This document shows, in pieces, positions 33,430-45,036 of a stretch of DNA of 64,000 bases. The position numbers and the translations under genes were made by a program. The notes beneath the pieces are model-generated. The model saw nothing but the letters and a program-made list of their open reading frames with translations, was not told the origin of the DNA and did no database searches. The stretch covers positions 3,348,001-3,412,000 of the forward strand of contig JAEILZ010000004.1 of the NCBI GenBank assembly GCA_018873225.1. The letters are read 5' to 3'. Within the stretch, counting starts at the first letter, position 1. Each line of letters starts with the position of its first letter. Source of the DNA: [Phialemoniopsis] sp. UDSM-2020 (Eukaryota > Ascomycota > Sordariomycetes > Thyridiales > Thyridiaceae).

Positions 33430-35954
33430 CTAGGGCAACCCATAGCTGTCAAGCCCCTGCTCAGCACTCCCGAAGTCGTTCAAGTCAAAGACCGGCTGCT
33501 CGGACCCAAGAAATCCCATATCAAACCAGGTAGCCGAATCGAGCGGGCCTCCATCTAGAACCCTCCACCATTCCGCGAACGCATTGTTCTGATCTCCACC
33601 TCCACCGTCTGACTGGTCGACCCCTGTTCCGACAATCTTGTCGAATTGGGACGCGAAGAACTTGGCCAGGCTTAGGTACAGGTGCACTGCAGACGTCGCT
33701 GGCAGTTCTTGAGCGGCTTTCTGAAGGTGCTCCGGGATCGCTGCGACCTTAGCGGTTGCCTTTGAGACTTCTGTTGACGCCAAGGTGCCGCGCTTGATAG
33801 CCTACATGATAGAATATCAGTGACGGTAGCCTCCGAGAAGATACCGAATACACTCACGTGTAGGATCTCGGTCGCTGCATGGCAGATCATGATGTATTGA
33901 TTATTGTGAAACCCAATGAAAAGCTCACGGAGACACTCGTCATTGAGCATCGAATCGAGAAGCCTACTAGCAACATCGACACTCCTCTTGGAGATCGTTG
34001 CAAGCTCAACCGAGGTAGCCGATCCATCAATAGTCGACAAGTCTCTCATGGCCTCTGCATTTAGGATCAACACACTGTGGTCTATGTAGAATGCGAGGAC
34101 CGGCAGCGACTTGGCGGAGGGGAGGTCATCTGGTGTGCATCGTATCTTTCGAGTCTCTTCGAGCCGCGAGAACGCCTCTGAATGCCACTCGAAGATCGAG
34201 GCCAGGGTGTTGTTGGTGTCACCACGCTTCCGCTGCGCCAGAGCATTCAACTACCATCGATCGTCATCAGCTAATAACAGCCGCTAGTAACAGCAGACAT
34301 TGAGACGTCACTCACAAGAATGCCTCGCATTTCCACAATCCCACTAATGATGCGGTCTGTCGGACCTGTCATCGACTTCCGCCACCACTCAGAAGCGGAG
34401 GAAGGGATCTCTTTCCACGACACTCCCATGTAGCGCCCGACTGTGATGCCGAAGCTCTTATCTGCTATGAATGTGTATAGCCAGGTACGCTCGAAGTTCC
34501 GCGTTAGGCGTTCCTTGAACGATGGGCTATGATCTGTCGATATCAAGGCGTTGACCTGTGCAGAAATAGCGGCTGGCCGGTGAATGCCCATCTCTCTCGC
34601 AATTTGAACGGCCTAGAGATGACAACTCGGTCAGGATTGCTCGAGTGCTTGGACTATGCATGACTCACATGGCTAAGGCGCAGCCAAGAAGGGTCATCCG
34701 ACTGACGCTGGTAGATAGGTGCCCAGTACTGCATAATCATAATTGCTTGGATTGTCTCGAGTGACTTGACCGACATTGCGACGGACCATTTCAGATTTGC
34801 TTCGGCGAGACACAGCAGGACGGGGTATAAAACCCTGTCCCGGGTTCGCCTTGAAACCGCACAACCCGACGCACAGATTGTGGAGAAGAGCGTGAACGAT
34901 GCGGAATAGACATAATCGGGCGTATGTAAAGCAGGGTCTAGGATACCTAGGAGAGGGTTTCGAAACTTGAAGAAACTGGAAAGGGGTTCAGTTGAGTCGT
35001 GTTGAAGCTTGACAAGTCACTTACAGCTCAAAGTAGTAGGAGGTATCCGTCATGTCAATGATCCTTGATACCACTGGATCTGATGCAGTTGGATCGAGCT
35101 TCAATGTGCTGTCGATCGTTTGCGAGGCCAAAACCTGCCAGTCTCGTTGGTGAGTTGCTTGTGGTGCTATTTGGGCCTGGGTCAGATATGAACACATAGC
35201 CTATCAGAGTGTTGGGACAGTCTTACCAAAGTAGCTAGCTAGTCGCTCATCCACCAAGCCAGCAGAGGCAGTTCGGCTAAGTTGGCCATGAAGTGAGGCC
35301 GTTGTTTGAGTTTCCGGGGGACCACGGTATGTGGTTGTGTTTGCCGTCACGGCAGCCGCCATCATGTCAAGGGGTGAGACCAGGGAATATTGAATGTCAT
35401 AATCAGTGGCATCTTGATGAGAATATGGTGTCGGTGGTGGTGCATTGAGGTGGGTCGGCGGTGTGGCTGTTGGCGTTGAAGGGGTCTCCGGCTCAATCAA
35501 GTTTGACTTCACCAATGCTCCAATAACTTGCTCACGAAATTCTTTCTCATCAAGGCGTGAAAGTAGTTTCTCTATCGTGACTGGCTTACTGATGGGAAAT
35601 TTGTTTAGCAGATTTAAATGTTCATTCAATCAGGCTTTCCACTGACTTCGTGCTTCCGAGTTTCCGGCCACGATTCGAGCCAGCGGGATAGTTGCACGGG
35701 CGGGATTGTGAAGTGCAGCGTGAACTAGGAACCGCATTAGTCACAGTAGCTATTGATATGCAGCACGCCTTTGCTACCTACCAGGGCTGCTGGCGGTCGC
35801 ATCGCTGTCTCAGAGCCCGACAATTGAAGCATGCCGTGCGGGGTTGATCCGACCGGCCGGAAGCGGTGGAGTCATCCCGGTCGCGCCCGGCGCTCCGGCG
35901 CCTGTCCGCCGTTCTTGACGGTGGCGGGTGCTGTCGCCGCGTCGATTGCTCCAT
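33430..35954 (-). CDS. Zn2Cys6 transcription factor
   Basis: Eight exons: 35954-35782, 35724-35647, 35588-35227, 35166-35025, 34975-34669, 34612-34316, 34250-33858 and 33801-33430. They give about 707 residues. Intron 1 splits the zinc cluster; joined, it reads CFNCRALRQRCDRQQPC then SRC and QSRPC, a perfect CX2CX6CX5CX2CX6C. A short basic stretch (NRGRKLGS) follows. The regulatory middle domain includes YYFEL, PLLGILDPALHTPDYVYSAS, WLRLSHAVQIAREMGIHR and RTWLYTFIADKSFGITVGR. All seven introns keep phase. The gene sits between the cucumopine synthase-like gene and an MFS gene, which makes it a candidate local regulator, though no binding sites were identified. Confidence 0.9.
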
Positions 35955-36424
35955 GGTCTATGGCTGAAAACATGTGAAATAGAGCGAAGACGGCACGCTC
36001 ATGTAATGAGACGGCGAACGTAGAAAAACGCCGTATGATAAGGATGGAGCTGTCGGTGGAGATAGACGCCGTCGGTGTCTAGTCTAGTCGCCGTCTAATA
36101 CCTACACGTGACGACCCACGACGTGGCTAACGATCCATGGATGGGTTGTACAGCAGCCAAGGGCGCGACCGGCGACGATGGATAATGAACAAAAGTGTAA
36201 TTATTACGTCTGAATTTGAAATGTGCCGGTCATTACTTGGCTTCTCTAAGGGGGCGAACGGCGACCTGGACTGCAGTGCGGGCCGATGCCGCAGCAACAT
36301 ACTTTCAAGAATGCATAATGGAGACTCTGCTATCATTTCCTATTTCAAGTCCCTTTAAGTACACCAATTCCTTTTTCTTGTGTCCTCTAGGCTTGAAGGA
36401 CAAGCGTTCTCTTGCGGCTTCAAC
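35955..36424. other. Divergent promoter region, regulator to MFS transporter
   Basis: About 470 bp between divergent starts. Several inexact CCGTC and CGGC motifs occur at 35990-36110; these are not strong enough to call operators. Confidence 0.35.
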
Positions 36425-38141
36425 ATGATGCCCATCTCTATCTTCTATTCCCAGGGGGGGACCAAGTCGTCGTCCCCCAAAGTGGAAAGCCCGATGGTAG
36501 CTGAAGACGTGGCTACTGTATCCGAGAACAAGGATGGAACTCTGCGGAAGCCTGATGGCGGCTATGGTTGGGTTGTTGCTGTTGCTATCATGGTGTCATA
36601 CGCTGTGAGCTGGGGTACACTTGGAACCCAGCAGCCCCCTTGATCCGTTCGTCACTAATAAAATCTGATACAGGCATCAACACGACGTTCGGCATTTATG
36701 TCTCATTTCTGATCGAAAACAACTATTTTCCAGGCGGAACACCACTACGTTACGGATTCGTGGGCGGACTGTCCGTCGCTGTCGCCCTCGTGTCCGCCCC
36801 TCTGTGGACCTTCCTAACTCGACGCTTTCACTTTCGGGTTCCTTTCATAATCGGTTCGTCTGTCCTGGCAACAACACACTTACAATACATCGAGCCTAAC
36901 GATGATGAATACAAGGTATCATGGGTGTTGTCATGGGCCAATGCCTTGCTGGGTTGTGTACATCTTTCGGCACGTTTCTTGTCTGTCAAGGACTGCTTTT
37001 TGGACTAGGTAACGCATGCTGCCCTTCACCGTTCTCGTCTCCTCACTGACACCTGTAGGCCTCGGCTCGGTAAGCACCCCAATGCTTTACACTCAATCAA
37101 ATCACAGTCGTGATTGACTAATAGTGGATTACGTTCAGATACTTGTGTCCACGCAACCCATCCTCGCTCAGTGGTTTGACCACAGGTTGAGCTTTGCACT
37201 CGTACGTCCCAAGGTCACCAACTTGCTCAACAAATGATGACTAAATATGTCAATACAGGGCATTGCAAATGCTGGCTCCGGACTGGGTGGTCTCATCTTG
37301 TCAAACACGACCCGGATCCTCATCGAGCGCCTTAGCCTAAGGACTTCGCTCATGATCAACGGTGCCATCGCTGGGACTTTTCTCATCCCCGTGCTCTTTG
37401 TCCTCCATCAGGGTCCGACACATGCGGATGGAAAAACCCAACCCCTACAACTGCGATGGCTCATCCACCCTGGCTTTGTGTGGGTGTGGCTTTGGGGCGT
37501 CTTGGCCAGTAAGTCAGCGTTTCCTTAACGCACTCCAACCTTGGGGGCTCAGTCACTGATTGAACCTGAGTACAGTGATGGCATATTTCCTCGTGCTCTA
37601 CACACTGGCGTCATACGCGACGGACGGACTAGGGCTGTCTCAAGCCGAGGGTGCTGCCCTTCAGTCATTGTTCGCCGCCGGGTTGGTCGTCGGGCGTCTG
37701 GGCACCGGGCTGGTCCTCGACCTGGGCGGACGGATCAACACAACCATCGTCGTGCACGTCCTGTCGGGTATTTCTTGCTGGGCCCTCTGGCTCCCTGCCC
37801 GATCGTTCGCGCTCCTCGCCGTGTTTTCTACAACGAATGGCTGCATGGGAGGGTCGCTGTGGAGCACAGCGGCGCCTGTGACCGGCCGTGTCGTCGGGTC
37901 GGATCACATGGTCTCGGCCCTGACCATTTTCTGGCTGTCAGTGGCGGCGCCTGCAGCGGTCGCGAGCCCGTGTGCCATTGTACTTCTGGATTACTCTCGA
38001 AACGAGCTCGGGAAGCAGGGATCAGATGCATATGCCATCTCCATTGTCTTTTGCGGTTCACTTTTCACACTCTCAGGTGTCTGCCTCTACGGTGCCAAAG
38101 CGTACTGCCAGAAGAGTTTCAAGATGTTTCAAGTCGCATGA
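36425..38141 (+). CDS. Monocarboxylate-type MFS transporter
   Basis: Seven exons: 36425-36614, 36674-36853, 36916-37008, 37059-37069, 37139-37201, 37259-37508 and 37576-38141. They give about 450 residues. The MCT signature PDGGYGWVVAVA opens segment 1 and continues as SWGINTTFGIYVSFL. Later come GVVMGQCLAGLCTSFGT, ILAQWFDHRLSFALG and GIANAGSGLGGL, and a second six-segment half. Fungal relatives (Mch-like) carry monocarboxylates or other small molecules; the substrate here is unknown. Exon 4 is only 11 nt. The gene is divergent from the Zn2Cys6 gene. Confidence 0.88.
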
Positions 38142-39424
38142 AAGGTGAAGCGTGGCTGCTCCTAACCAGATTGAAGCCCGCACCGCCTTCACTGTTTTCC
38201 TGGGAAATCTAGTACCAATAGGTATCCGTCAACATTTCAAACATCTAACAGGTTGTGGGATATAAATATTGGGTGGCAGAGGTGACAAGGGGTGTAATCC
38301 GCTGTTCACCCGACTGATAGAGGATCGCCTGTGCTTAGAAGTCGGGGCTTTTAGGGGTTGTTGAGAAGCTGCTAGTGCCGGGGCATATGTTCGGCTCTGT
38401 TATGGACTGGGGCCCAATACATCTCGGAGTTGGCTCTTTCAGAACCTTCTGTTCCACATGAAGGTTGGTACCCTTAGACTCTTTGTTAAACTGAGTATTA
38501 TTATTAGGATATATCTCCAACCTAAAATCAATATGAACTCACCTACGAGCCGCTGAACTGCCTGACCTAGTAAATAGAGGAGCTCGAATTCGATGGACCT
38601 GAAGACGCGAGGAATAGCTCTAAAGTTGTAATGCCAGTGTTGCTAAAACTGTTGATCTCCAGAGGTGAGCATAAACTAGCAGGAGTGATAAGCTTTTTTT
38701 GATCAGCTGGATATTGATGACTTCTCCAATCTGGGAGAAAAGAGCCTTCAGCTCTTCCAGTGGCGCGTTGGCCGGCGTGAGACTGTGGCTGGATCAAGGG
38801 TGGTCCGATGCGTTGGCGTCCACACCCGTTCATTCAGCGGTCATGAATATGGTGCGGACTTCCTCCGTGGCGCTTGCCGCTCAAGACGGCCCCGCCCTTG
38901 CCGCCGACCATGCCCGGTTTGTAGGCACCCTTGGGCCCTCCCCGCCGAGGATTGGTCGGAGACATACTGTGGTATCTTTCTCTTGTGACGAAAAGGCCAG
39001 CTATTGTCCGCAAGTCGAGGTGCCCTGAGACTGGCCGTTTGGAAGTGGACGGTCCAAGTCGTGGTGATCCATGGGACGACGAGGAGGGAGTAAAGTCGGG
39101 GGCCTGTCCGATCGGGGACGCACCTCGGAGAATCGCCCGACCGCCGGCTCCCGGGAGCCTCCGAGCCGGGTTCCCTCGACCATCATCTGCCCCAAGTGCC
39201 CGTGCAAGTCTGCCAATCGTAACCTCTTGAACTGGCTAGCTCGGGCGCTCTCTGCGCTGCGCTTTCACTTAAGGGACCCCCCTCTCCCGGGCATTGGGAC
39301 ACCAAAAGCAATCCGATCTTGAACAAGACGCCAGATACCTCCTCCAACATCAGGGCAACATAAGCCCAGCTCTGGAGATGAGATCGAGTCGGGCACTGTT
39401 TTTGCGTTTATTCTGAAGGGAGAA
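38142..39424. other. Gene-poor region with possible RRM-like relic
   Basis: No intact gene. On the minus strand near 38780-38700 a short stretch reads TPANAPLEELKALFSQIGEV, reminiscent of an RNA-recognition motif. Further upstream (38960-38840) is a Gly/Lys-rich stretch (RRGGPKGAYKPGMVGGKGG). Stops and lack of a continuous frame suggest a relic, but the identification is weak. Confidence 0.25.
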
Positions 39425-40150
39425 ACAGGGGGCCGTCGCGGTCCTGCGGCAGTGGACAGTAGACGCATCGCGAGGCTCGGTCACTGCTTGGAAGAGTGCT
39501 CAGACTTGCTATAAGTCAAATGACTTGTCAGTTATATAGGTTCCCTCGCGGAGGAGAGGAAGATACGTACCCGCAATTGCGACAAACAAAGCGATTAACA
39601 TGAGAAGTAAGGCTTGTATTAGTCAGTGCTGAAAGATGAAACATGGAAAAATAAAGAGAGAAAAGCAGAAGAAAGGAAAAGAACATAGCTAGGGATGAGG
39701 CAAGAAATACTTACAGTCGCGTATGTGGTGACCCTTTTGGTGGCAGTTGTAGCATTTGACGACTGCGCGGTCCAAGTTCTCCTGCTTCCTCTGCACCCAG
39801 CCACCAGACTACCAACGTCTCTGCCGCTGGGCATCCGCAAGCACGCTGCGCGTGTTTACCACAATGGCGGAGTCCACTCAGGCTGCGGCGTCTCCGCTAC
39901 AGCCTGGTGGGCGAGATGTGGCCCAGCTCGTTGCAGTTTGAACATTTCGGAATGCCACGGTTCACGACCTCGCCGGCATCCTTCAGACGCTCGAGGTTCT
40001 CCTCATCTCAGGCGGGCCAGCCATCGCGCTCGCGGGGGGCGCAGGAAGACCTTCAAGAAACGATAGGTCATCGTGTACTTCTTGTCCAGGTTTCCCTGGA
40101 AGTCCATGTTGCTTTCTACTTCAGGGATTGTCAAACTGGTAGGGATATGA
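39425..40150 (-). pseudogene. Zinc-knuckle (CCHC) protein, C-terminal part, broken
   Basis: Reading down from about 40130, the pieces appear in the order known for fungal multi-zinc-knuckle proteins: NMDFQGNLDKKYTMTYRF, then a frame change, DGWPA, an in-frame TGA, EENLERLKDAGEVVNRGIPK and CSNCNELGH. Next come KCYNCHQKGHHIRDC (39761-39717) and NRFVCRNCG, with splice-like GTAAGT and GTACGT sites after them, and finally GKSEHSSK and a degraded EPR end. Several expected Cys or Gly codons are changed to stops or other residues. It is a decayed gene fragment. The N-terminal knuckles lie at 42.7-43.2 kb in the opposite orientation. Confidence 0.75.
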
Positions 40151-40692
40151 TGATGCCCTGCGGTTTGACGATAACGACTCAACATTATGGAAATAGATCA
40201 ACGTGCTCAAAGTGAAGACACAATGAATGTGTTTGCAAGCACTGAGCCAGCCCCCTAACAATCAGTGCGGCGTCATTCATCAGCAAAGCGCACCCATTCA
40301 TTCACTCATTCATTCATTCACAAGACAAATCAGCAAAGCGCATTCACAACAGCCTGTGAAACCAGAAAAGCAAAACAAACGCGCGCCCGGGCCAGCACGA
40401 GCACGAGCACAAGCATGAGCACGAGCATGAGCACGCGCGCACACACGCAAGAAAGATCAATCCTGCTGCCGCTCGCTAACCATCAATCATTGACCCATTC
40501 ATCACCATCACATCACCATCATCATCACCATCACTCAGACCAGACCAGACCAGACACCAGACCAGGACATCACCACCACCATCATCACGACGATTGCTCA
40601 CCCAACGCGCCGTGAGTGCGTCGTTTCTGTGTGTTCGCGCAACCAACTCATACTTCTTGTTGTCAGCATTTCATTTGGACAGTTTGCGTACC
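40151..40692. repeat. Upstream region with simple repeats
   Basis: Short tandem runs follow one another: CATT repeats about 40294-40320, GCACGA-type repeats about 40395-40435, CATCAC-type repeats about 40498-40535 and CAGAC repeats about 40535-40560. They lie in the promoter or leader of the PDDEXK-like gene. Confidence 0.7.
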
Positions 40693-42268
40693 ATGCCATC
40701 CATGTCTTGTGTCGGGAAAACACACACACCTGTCGATGGCGCCCAAAATGCCCAGGAGGCCCAGGCCCTGGGCCCTGCCGACCCAAAGGCCTTGTTCGTC
40801 CTCGAATGGCTGAAGAGCATAGACACCCAAGACTCACATCCTCATCATCCACTGTCTCCCCTGTCGTCATCGTCGGCATCCACCATGTCGTCGGCGACGA
40901 AGCCTGCGCGCAAGCGACGGAAGACAGCCGACGCTGCCGCCGCCACCACCACCACCGACAGTCTTCCGAACCCGTCCTTGTTGTCCACAACCACTCACAC
41001 TTCTGGAGCGGCGTCGAAACAGCTTCGGAACATGGAGCTCATACAGACCCCCATCATCCAACGCCAGCTAGACCTTACAAACAGGGACTTGCCTCAGGAG
41101 GTGCGAGCCATGCTACTGAAGCTAGATGCCACGGCACGCGGGTTGGGAGTCATATCTGCAGATCGCAAGGTAAGCAAGCTTTAACCCCCCTTTTCCTTTC
41201 CTTTCCCTTCCCTCCCCTCCCTCCCCTCCCTCTCTGAGGCTTAAATGTATCTCTAACAGTTATCTCCATCTACTTGTTAGCCGGAAATCGATGCCCTCCG
41301 CGATCAAAGCCTTGTATTCTCGTCCTTCCAGGGATCCGAGTTCGACAAAGGCGGTCCCGCAGCCGCCGACAACCCTCACTTTCGGTCCCCATCGCCCTCA
41401 GATGTCATCATTGTACTCGAGTCGGCCCGCGAATGCATGGAGAACAAGCACGACGAGTCTGCTTGGAATACTCTGGTCCACCAGGAAGTTCTCAAGATGG
41501 CAGTACCGCGGGTGGGATCTGATTCCAGCCTGGACTACCGCTGGATGCCTTGGTGAGTTTGGAGCCGTCAAAACCCCTTCAAATCCCACCTTTCTTAACC
41601 TTTTTCTCTTTCGCTTCTAGCTCGACAGCCCAAATCATGACCGAGTATCTTCCCAACGAAGTTACTGCCAGGATGATCGACTTCTGCATGTTCATTGAAC
41701 CACGAGGTCCCGACGCCGAGGCGATCAAGACGCTGCAATCCAGTGGCACGGCACTGGGAGGTTGCATCAACCACACCAGCTACTTTGCCCTGCGGCGCAG
41801 GCCCATTGCCGTCAGCATAGAGACCAAAAAGGACCACGACTCGGGCTCCATGGCTATCCAGCAAATCGTCACCTGGCATGCGGCGCAATGGCGCCAACTC
41901 GAGCAGCTCCAGGCTACAGCCCGCGCCGCCGCCGGTAGTAGTAGTGGCGGCCCTTCTCTACTGCCGTTTCTCCCGGCCATCGTCATCTTTGGACACGAAT
42001 GGTACTTCACGGCGACAACAAAGGAGGAGAAGACCACGGTGAAGCCTCACCCCCCCTCCCACTTGCTGGTTTCGTTTCGAGGACTGACTGAGTGACGACC
42101 AAGCAGATCATCTGGGCTAAGAAATTATTTGGGTCCACCGACAATGCCCTTGGCATCTACCAGATTGTCCGCGTGCTGCAGAACCTCGGCCAGTGGATGA
42201 CCGAGGTGTACTGGCCATGGTTCAAGTCCAACATCACGTCTCCGCCGCCTCTGTCCATAACAACCTAG
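40693..42268 (+). CDS. PD-(D/E)XK nuclease-like domain protein
   Basis: Four exons, 40693-41169, 41281-41552, 41621-42038 and 42107-42268, give about 442 residues. The N-terminus has the short helix typical of the family (ALFVLEWLKSID) and a basic, probably nuclear-targeting stretch (KPARKRRKT). The nuclease-like core comprises CMENKHDESAWNTLVHQEVL, then TARMIDFCMFIEP and PIAVSIETKK, giving the D...ExK arrangement. GTWHAAQW-like (VTWHAAQWRQL) and IYQIVRVLQNLGQWM complete the domain. Activity is undemonstrated for most fungal members. It is the only intact gene in a stretch of gene relics, between two pieces of a zinc-knuckle gene. The start is the first ATG of the frame and is less certain than the rest. 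Confidence 0.82.
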
Positions 42269-42714
42269 AGGAAAGACGGGTAGTAAGAGAATGGCAGATG
42301 GGAAAGACAAGTCAAGGAAGGAAAACGGGAGGGGGGAGGAGAAGAAGAAAAAGAAGAAGATGAACAGTTACGTTCCATCATCTAGGGTGCTGAATGTACG
42401 GAAGGGGTCAAAATACGTGTAAAGGATGATGTACCTAGGCTAGGTACTGGGAAGGGAAGGGTGGCGCTGCGGGCCGCCCCTTAAACCACCCTTTGTGCGC
42501 TGCAGCAAGTGCCGGGCACTAAAAAATCGTCTTCGTCCTCGGACGAGGAAAGTTTATCAACGCCTTTCATCCGTGTTACAATACGACGAACTAAGTCGCA
42601 CCACCCAGCGCGTGGACGATGACGACGAGCCGGCGCTACACTTCTCGCTAGGGAGGCGCGGTGAGTCGGACGAGGAGGCAGAGAGCCATTAGGTGGCTGG
42701 GACTCCCAGCCTGC
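42269..42714. other. Intergenic region
   Basis: About 450 bp. A 65-codon open stretch at 42495-42692 has basic and acidic parts (RCSKCRALKNRLRPRTRK) but no recognisable family. Confidence 0.3.
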
Positions 42715-43255
42715 TAACGATGGGTAACGATGGCCAGTGGGGTTCCAATGCTAACTCATCGACCAATTTCGGTGGTAGTTTCGACGAAAGCCTTCAAGGC
42801 GGTAGCAGTAGTAGTAGTAATAATAACTATAGCTGCTTTAACTGCAGCGAGACCAGGTTTATACTTTTCTAATTACCAACATAGATCTTACGCTCACAAA
42901 TAGTGCTAGCTACAATAAGGCCGACTACCTGAAACTAAAGACTTTCAACGGCGCATAAGCAAGTGTGGCAAGCAGGGCCGTTTCAGTCGTAAGTGCCCCG
43001 ATGCTCCTCCCATGGTCTGCCCAAACTGCAATAAGGAGGGCCATTTCAGCTGCGAGTACCCAGGGCCAGCACTGCAACCTGCCGCCGCTGCGGTGAGATC
43101 AGACACATGTCGAGCCAGTGCGGAAAGGAGGGTCATATGAGTAGGGACTGCCCGGACAAGCCGCCCGCTGTCTGCAGCAACTGACAGGAGGAGGGAGAGG
43201 ATGAAGAGCATAATAAGAGCTGCTCCAGATGATATTACCAAGTCGATCTCTTACT
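42715..43255 (+). pseudogene. Zinc-knuckle (CCHC) protein, N-terminal part, broken
   Basis: The stretch starts with a Gly/Asn/Ser-rich N-terminus (MGNDGQWGSNANSSTNFGG) and a half knuckle CFNCSET interrupted by an intron-like GTTTAT...CATAG. It continues in other frames with NKADY, KCGKQGRFSRKC, VCPNCNKEGHFSCEY, CRRCGEIRHMSSQC and CGKEGHMSRDCPDKPP, ending AVCSN followed by TGA where Cys is expected. Frameshifts and stops show it is dead. Order and spacing fit the N-terminal knuckles of the protein whose C-terminal part is the relic at 39.4-40.15 kb. Confidence 0.75.
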
Positions 43256-43689
43256 CAGCCAATCTAGGATCTATAGAGAATCTTTACCTATTATATCTTT
43301 AATTCTTAGCTTTCTATATACTTATAGCAATACATCAGTATTCTAGTTTCCTAAGTACGTACCCAAGTGGTTGTCAGAATGGTTGATAGTTTTCCTTAAG
43401 GATAAACCTTAATTATTAACTAATCAACCAGGATCTTCGTCCTGACCTGTACGAGTCCTCCCAGTTCCGCGTTTGAAATGTTGGCAGCCAGCCGTTTGAA
43501 GCCACAGCTCCCGCTCGCTGTTGAAAGTAGAGATCAACAACCACATGGGTATCGTGAATCGCAACAGTCGTCGAAAGTACTACATTGAATAAATTTCTAA
43601 GGAACCTACACGATCGGATAGCCTATAAAGAATTCTCATCGCCACACTTTTCCCTCTTCTAGCATCACAGGTCTGAGCGGCGGACGGAT
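43256..43689. other. AT-rich non-coding stretch
   Basis: AT-rich DNA after the zinc-knuckle relic, with no gene seen. Confidence 0.35.
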
Positions 43690-43965
43690 GTGATAATGAC
43701 CGACACCCTAGACTACTTTAGCTCAGATCAGTCAGAAGAGGCGTGGTTCCCAGCGACAACAAGGCCGATTTTCCCATTGACCTCACACCTCAAAAAAGCA
43801 CCTCCCTCAAGTCACCACCACCCTCCTCCTCCACCTCCACCAAAGAGCTACCATCCCACAACTGCCGGCGGCGTCGGTCTCGATATCACCGGAGCCAATC
43901 GAGTTGTAATTTTCCACTTCAAATGGAATCCCACCCAAGAGCAACAGGCTATTGTCTCATTGTGA
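43690..43965 (+). pseudogene. Fragment of SNF2-type helicase C-terminal domain
   Basis: The frame ends TTAGGVGLDITGANRVVIFH then FKWNPTQEQQAI and stops shortly after. This is the motif V-VI segment of SNF2 ATPases, where the family continues with the GRAYRIGQ arginine-finger segment, missing here. The part before it (DFPIDLTPQ and Ser/Pro-rich sequence) is in another frame. With no other helicase motifs nearby it is a relic. Confidence 0.6.
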
Positions 43966-45036
43966 TACGGATCTCGTACGCTTTAGATGGAGGTTGAGCC
44001 AAGATGTACGGAGTCACAGCAACCAAAGCCAAGTCTAGTGGGAAATACCTGCCATATTTCTTTTCTTTTTTACCGTAGCCGCAGCAGATCTACAGCGCCA
44101 ATGACAACCCCAGCGCCTGCTACAAGGCCGGCTCTGTCTAACTCTACGACTTCGCCCCCCGTGCTGGTCATCGCCACAACGGCTCCTAGAGCCAAGTCCT
44201 TTCGCTCTCTTACCGCAAGCTAGGATCATGGTAGCGTGGATCTGCGGAACGAGACTTCAGACGAGACGGACACCGCGGGCCAAGCGAGTATGAGAACACA
44301 AGGGCAGCGACGAATGCATGAGATTCCGGAGCCCGGCCACAGCCAACCTCGATGCCCACCCTTGCTGAAATGGCAAGCGGCAGATGCAAGAAGACATTGT
44401 CCGGTTCCTGCTGGAAGGTTCTATGGATGTGGTGGCTTAGTGCCGGGCCTGCCATCCTGCGCAGCAATTCGAGTGCTTGCACAAAACTCTCTCGACCACG
44501 GAGATACCAATACAAATCACCGCGCCCTCGAAATGAGGGCGGCCATCTCGCGATGGCTTCCTCCTAGGGACCACCGATCATCGACCTTGACTGGCAAGGA
44601 CGCCTCATCGTCATCGTCATGCGCGCGCGACGGCTTGGCCAAACTTTCGGCAAGATGGCCAAGCTACCGAAGGAGAGGAACGCCTTGCGCAGCGTGTCCG
44701 AAGGCGCGTGTCCGGTTATCGCACTACCTAAACAGTGACACAAAGCATGCAGTCTGCTTACATTACCTCCGCTATTTTCTCCTTTCTACCCTTATTTCGC
44801 TCAGGCCTCTCCTGTGGCATGTGTCGTGCGGCCAAATAAGCGGAAGTGCGAAGCCCATAATGTCGACGACACAACATACACCCCGCGATAAGGTCTAGGG
44901 GTGGGGGAATAGCTAAGCAATCCATCTTTGGACGAATTTGATATATTAACAGTAAGTAGGTAGCAGGTAGTAAAATAACATCAGCTGGGTATCGCAGGCA
45001 GCCGTGGAACTCGACATGGACGCGGCGCAGTCCTGA
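43966..45036. other. Decayed region
   Basis: About 1 kb with several frames, including a 220-codon one at 44236-44898, none with recognisable domains. A short stretch reads EDIVRFLLEGSMDVV, ankyrin-like, then breaks. Probably more gene remains. Confidence 0.3.

Noticed and set aside
44236..44898. 220-codon plus-strand frame in the decayed region
   Set aside because: No recognisable fold or motif; fragments that look ankyrin-like are in other frames and break quickly.
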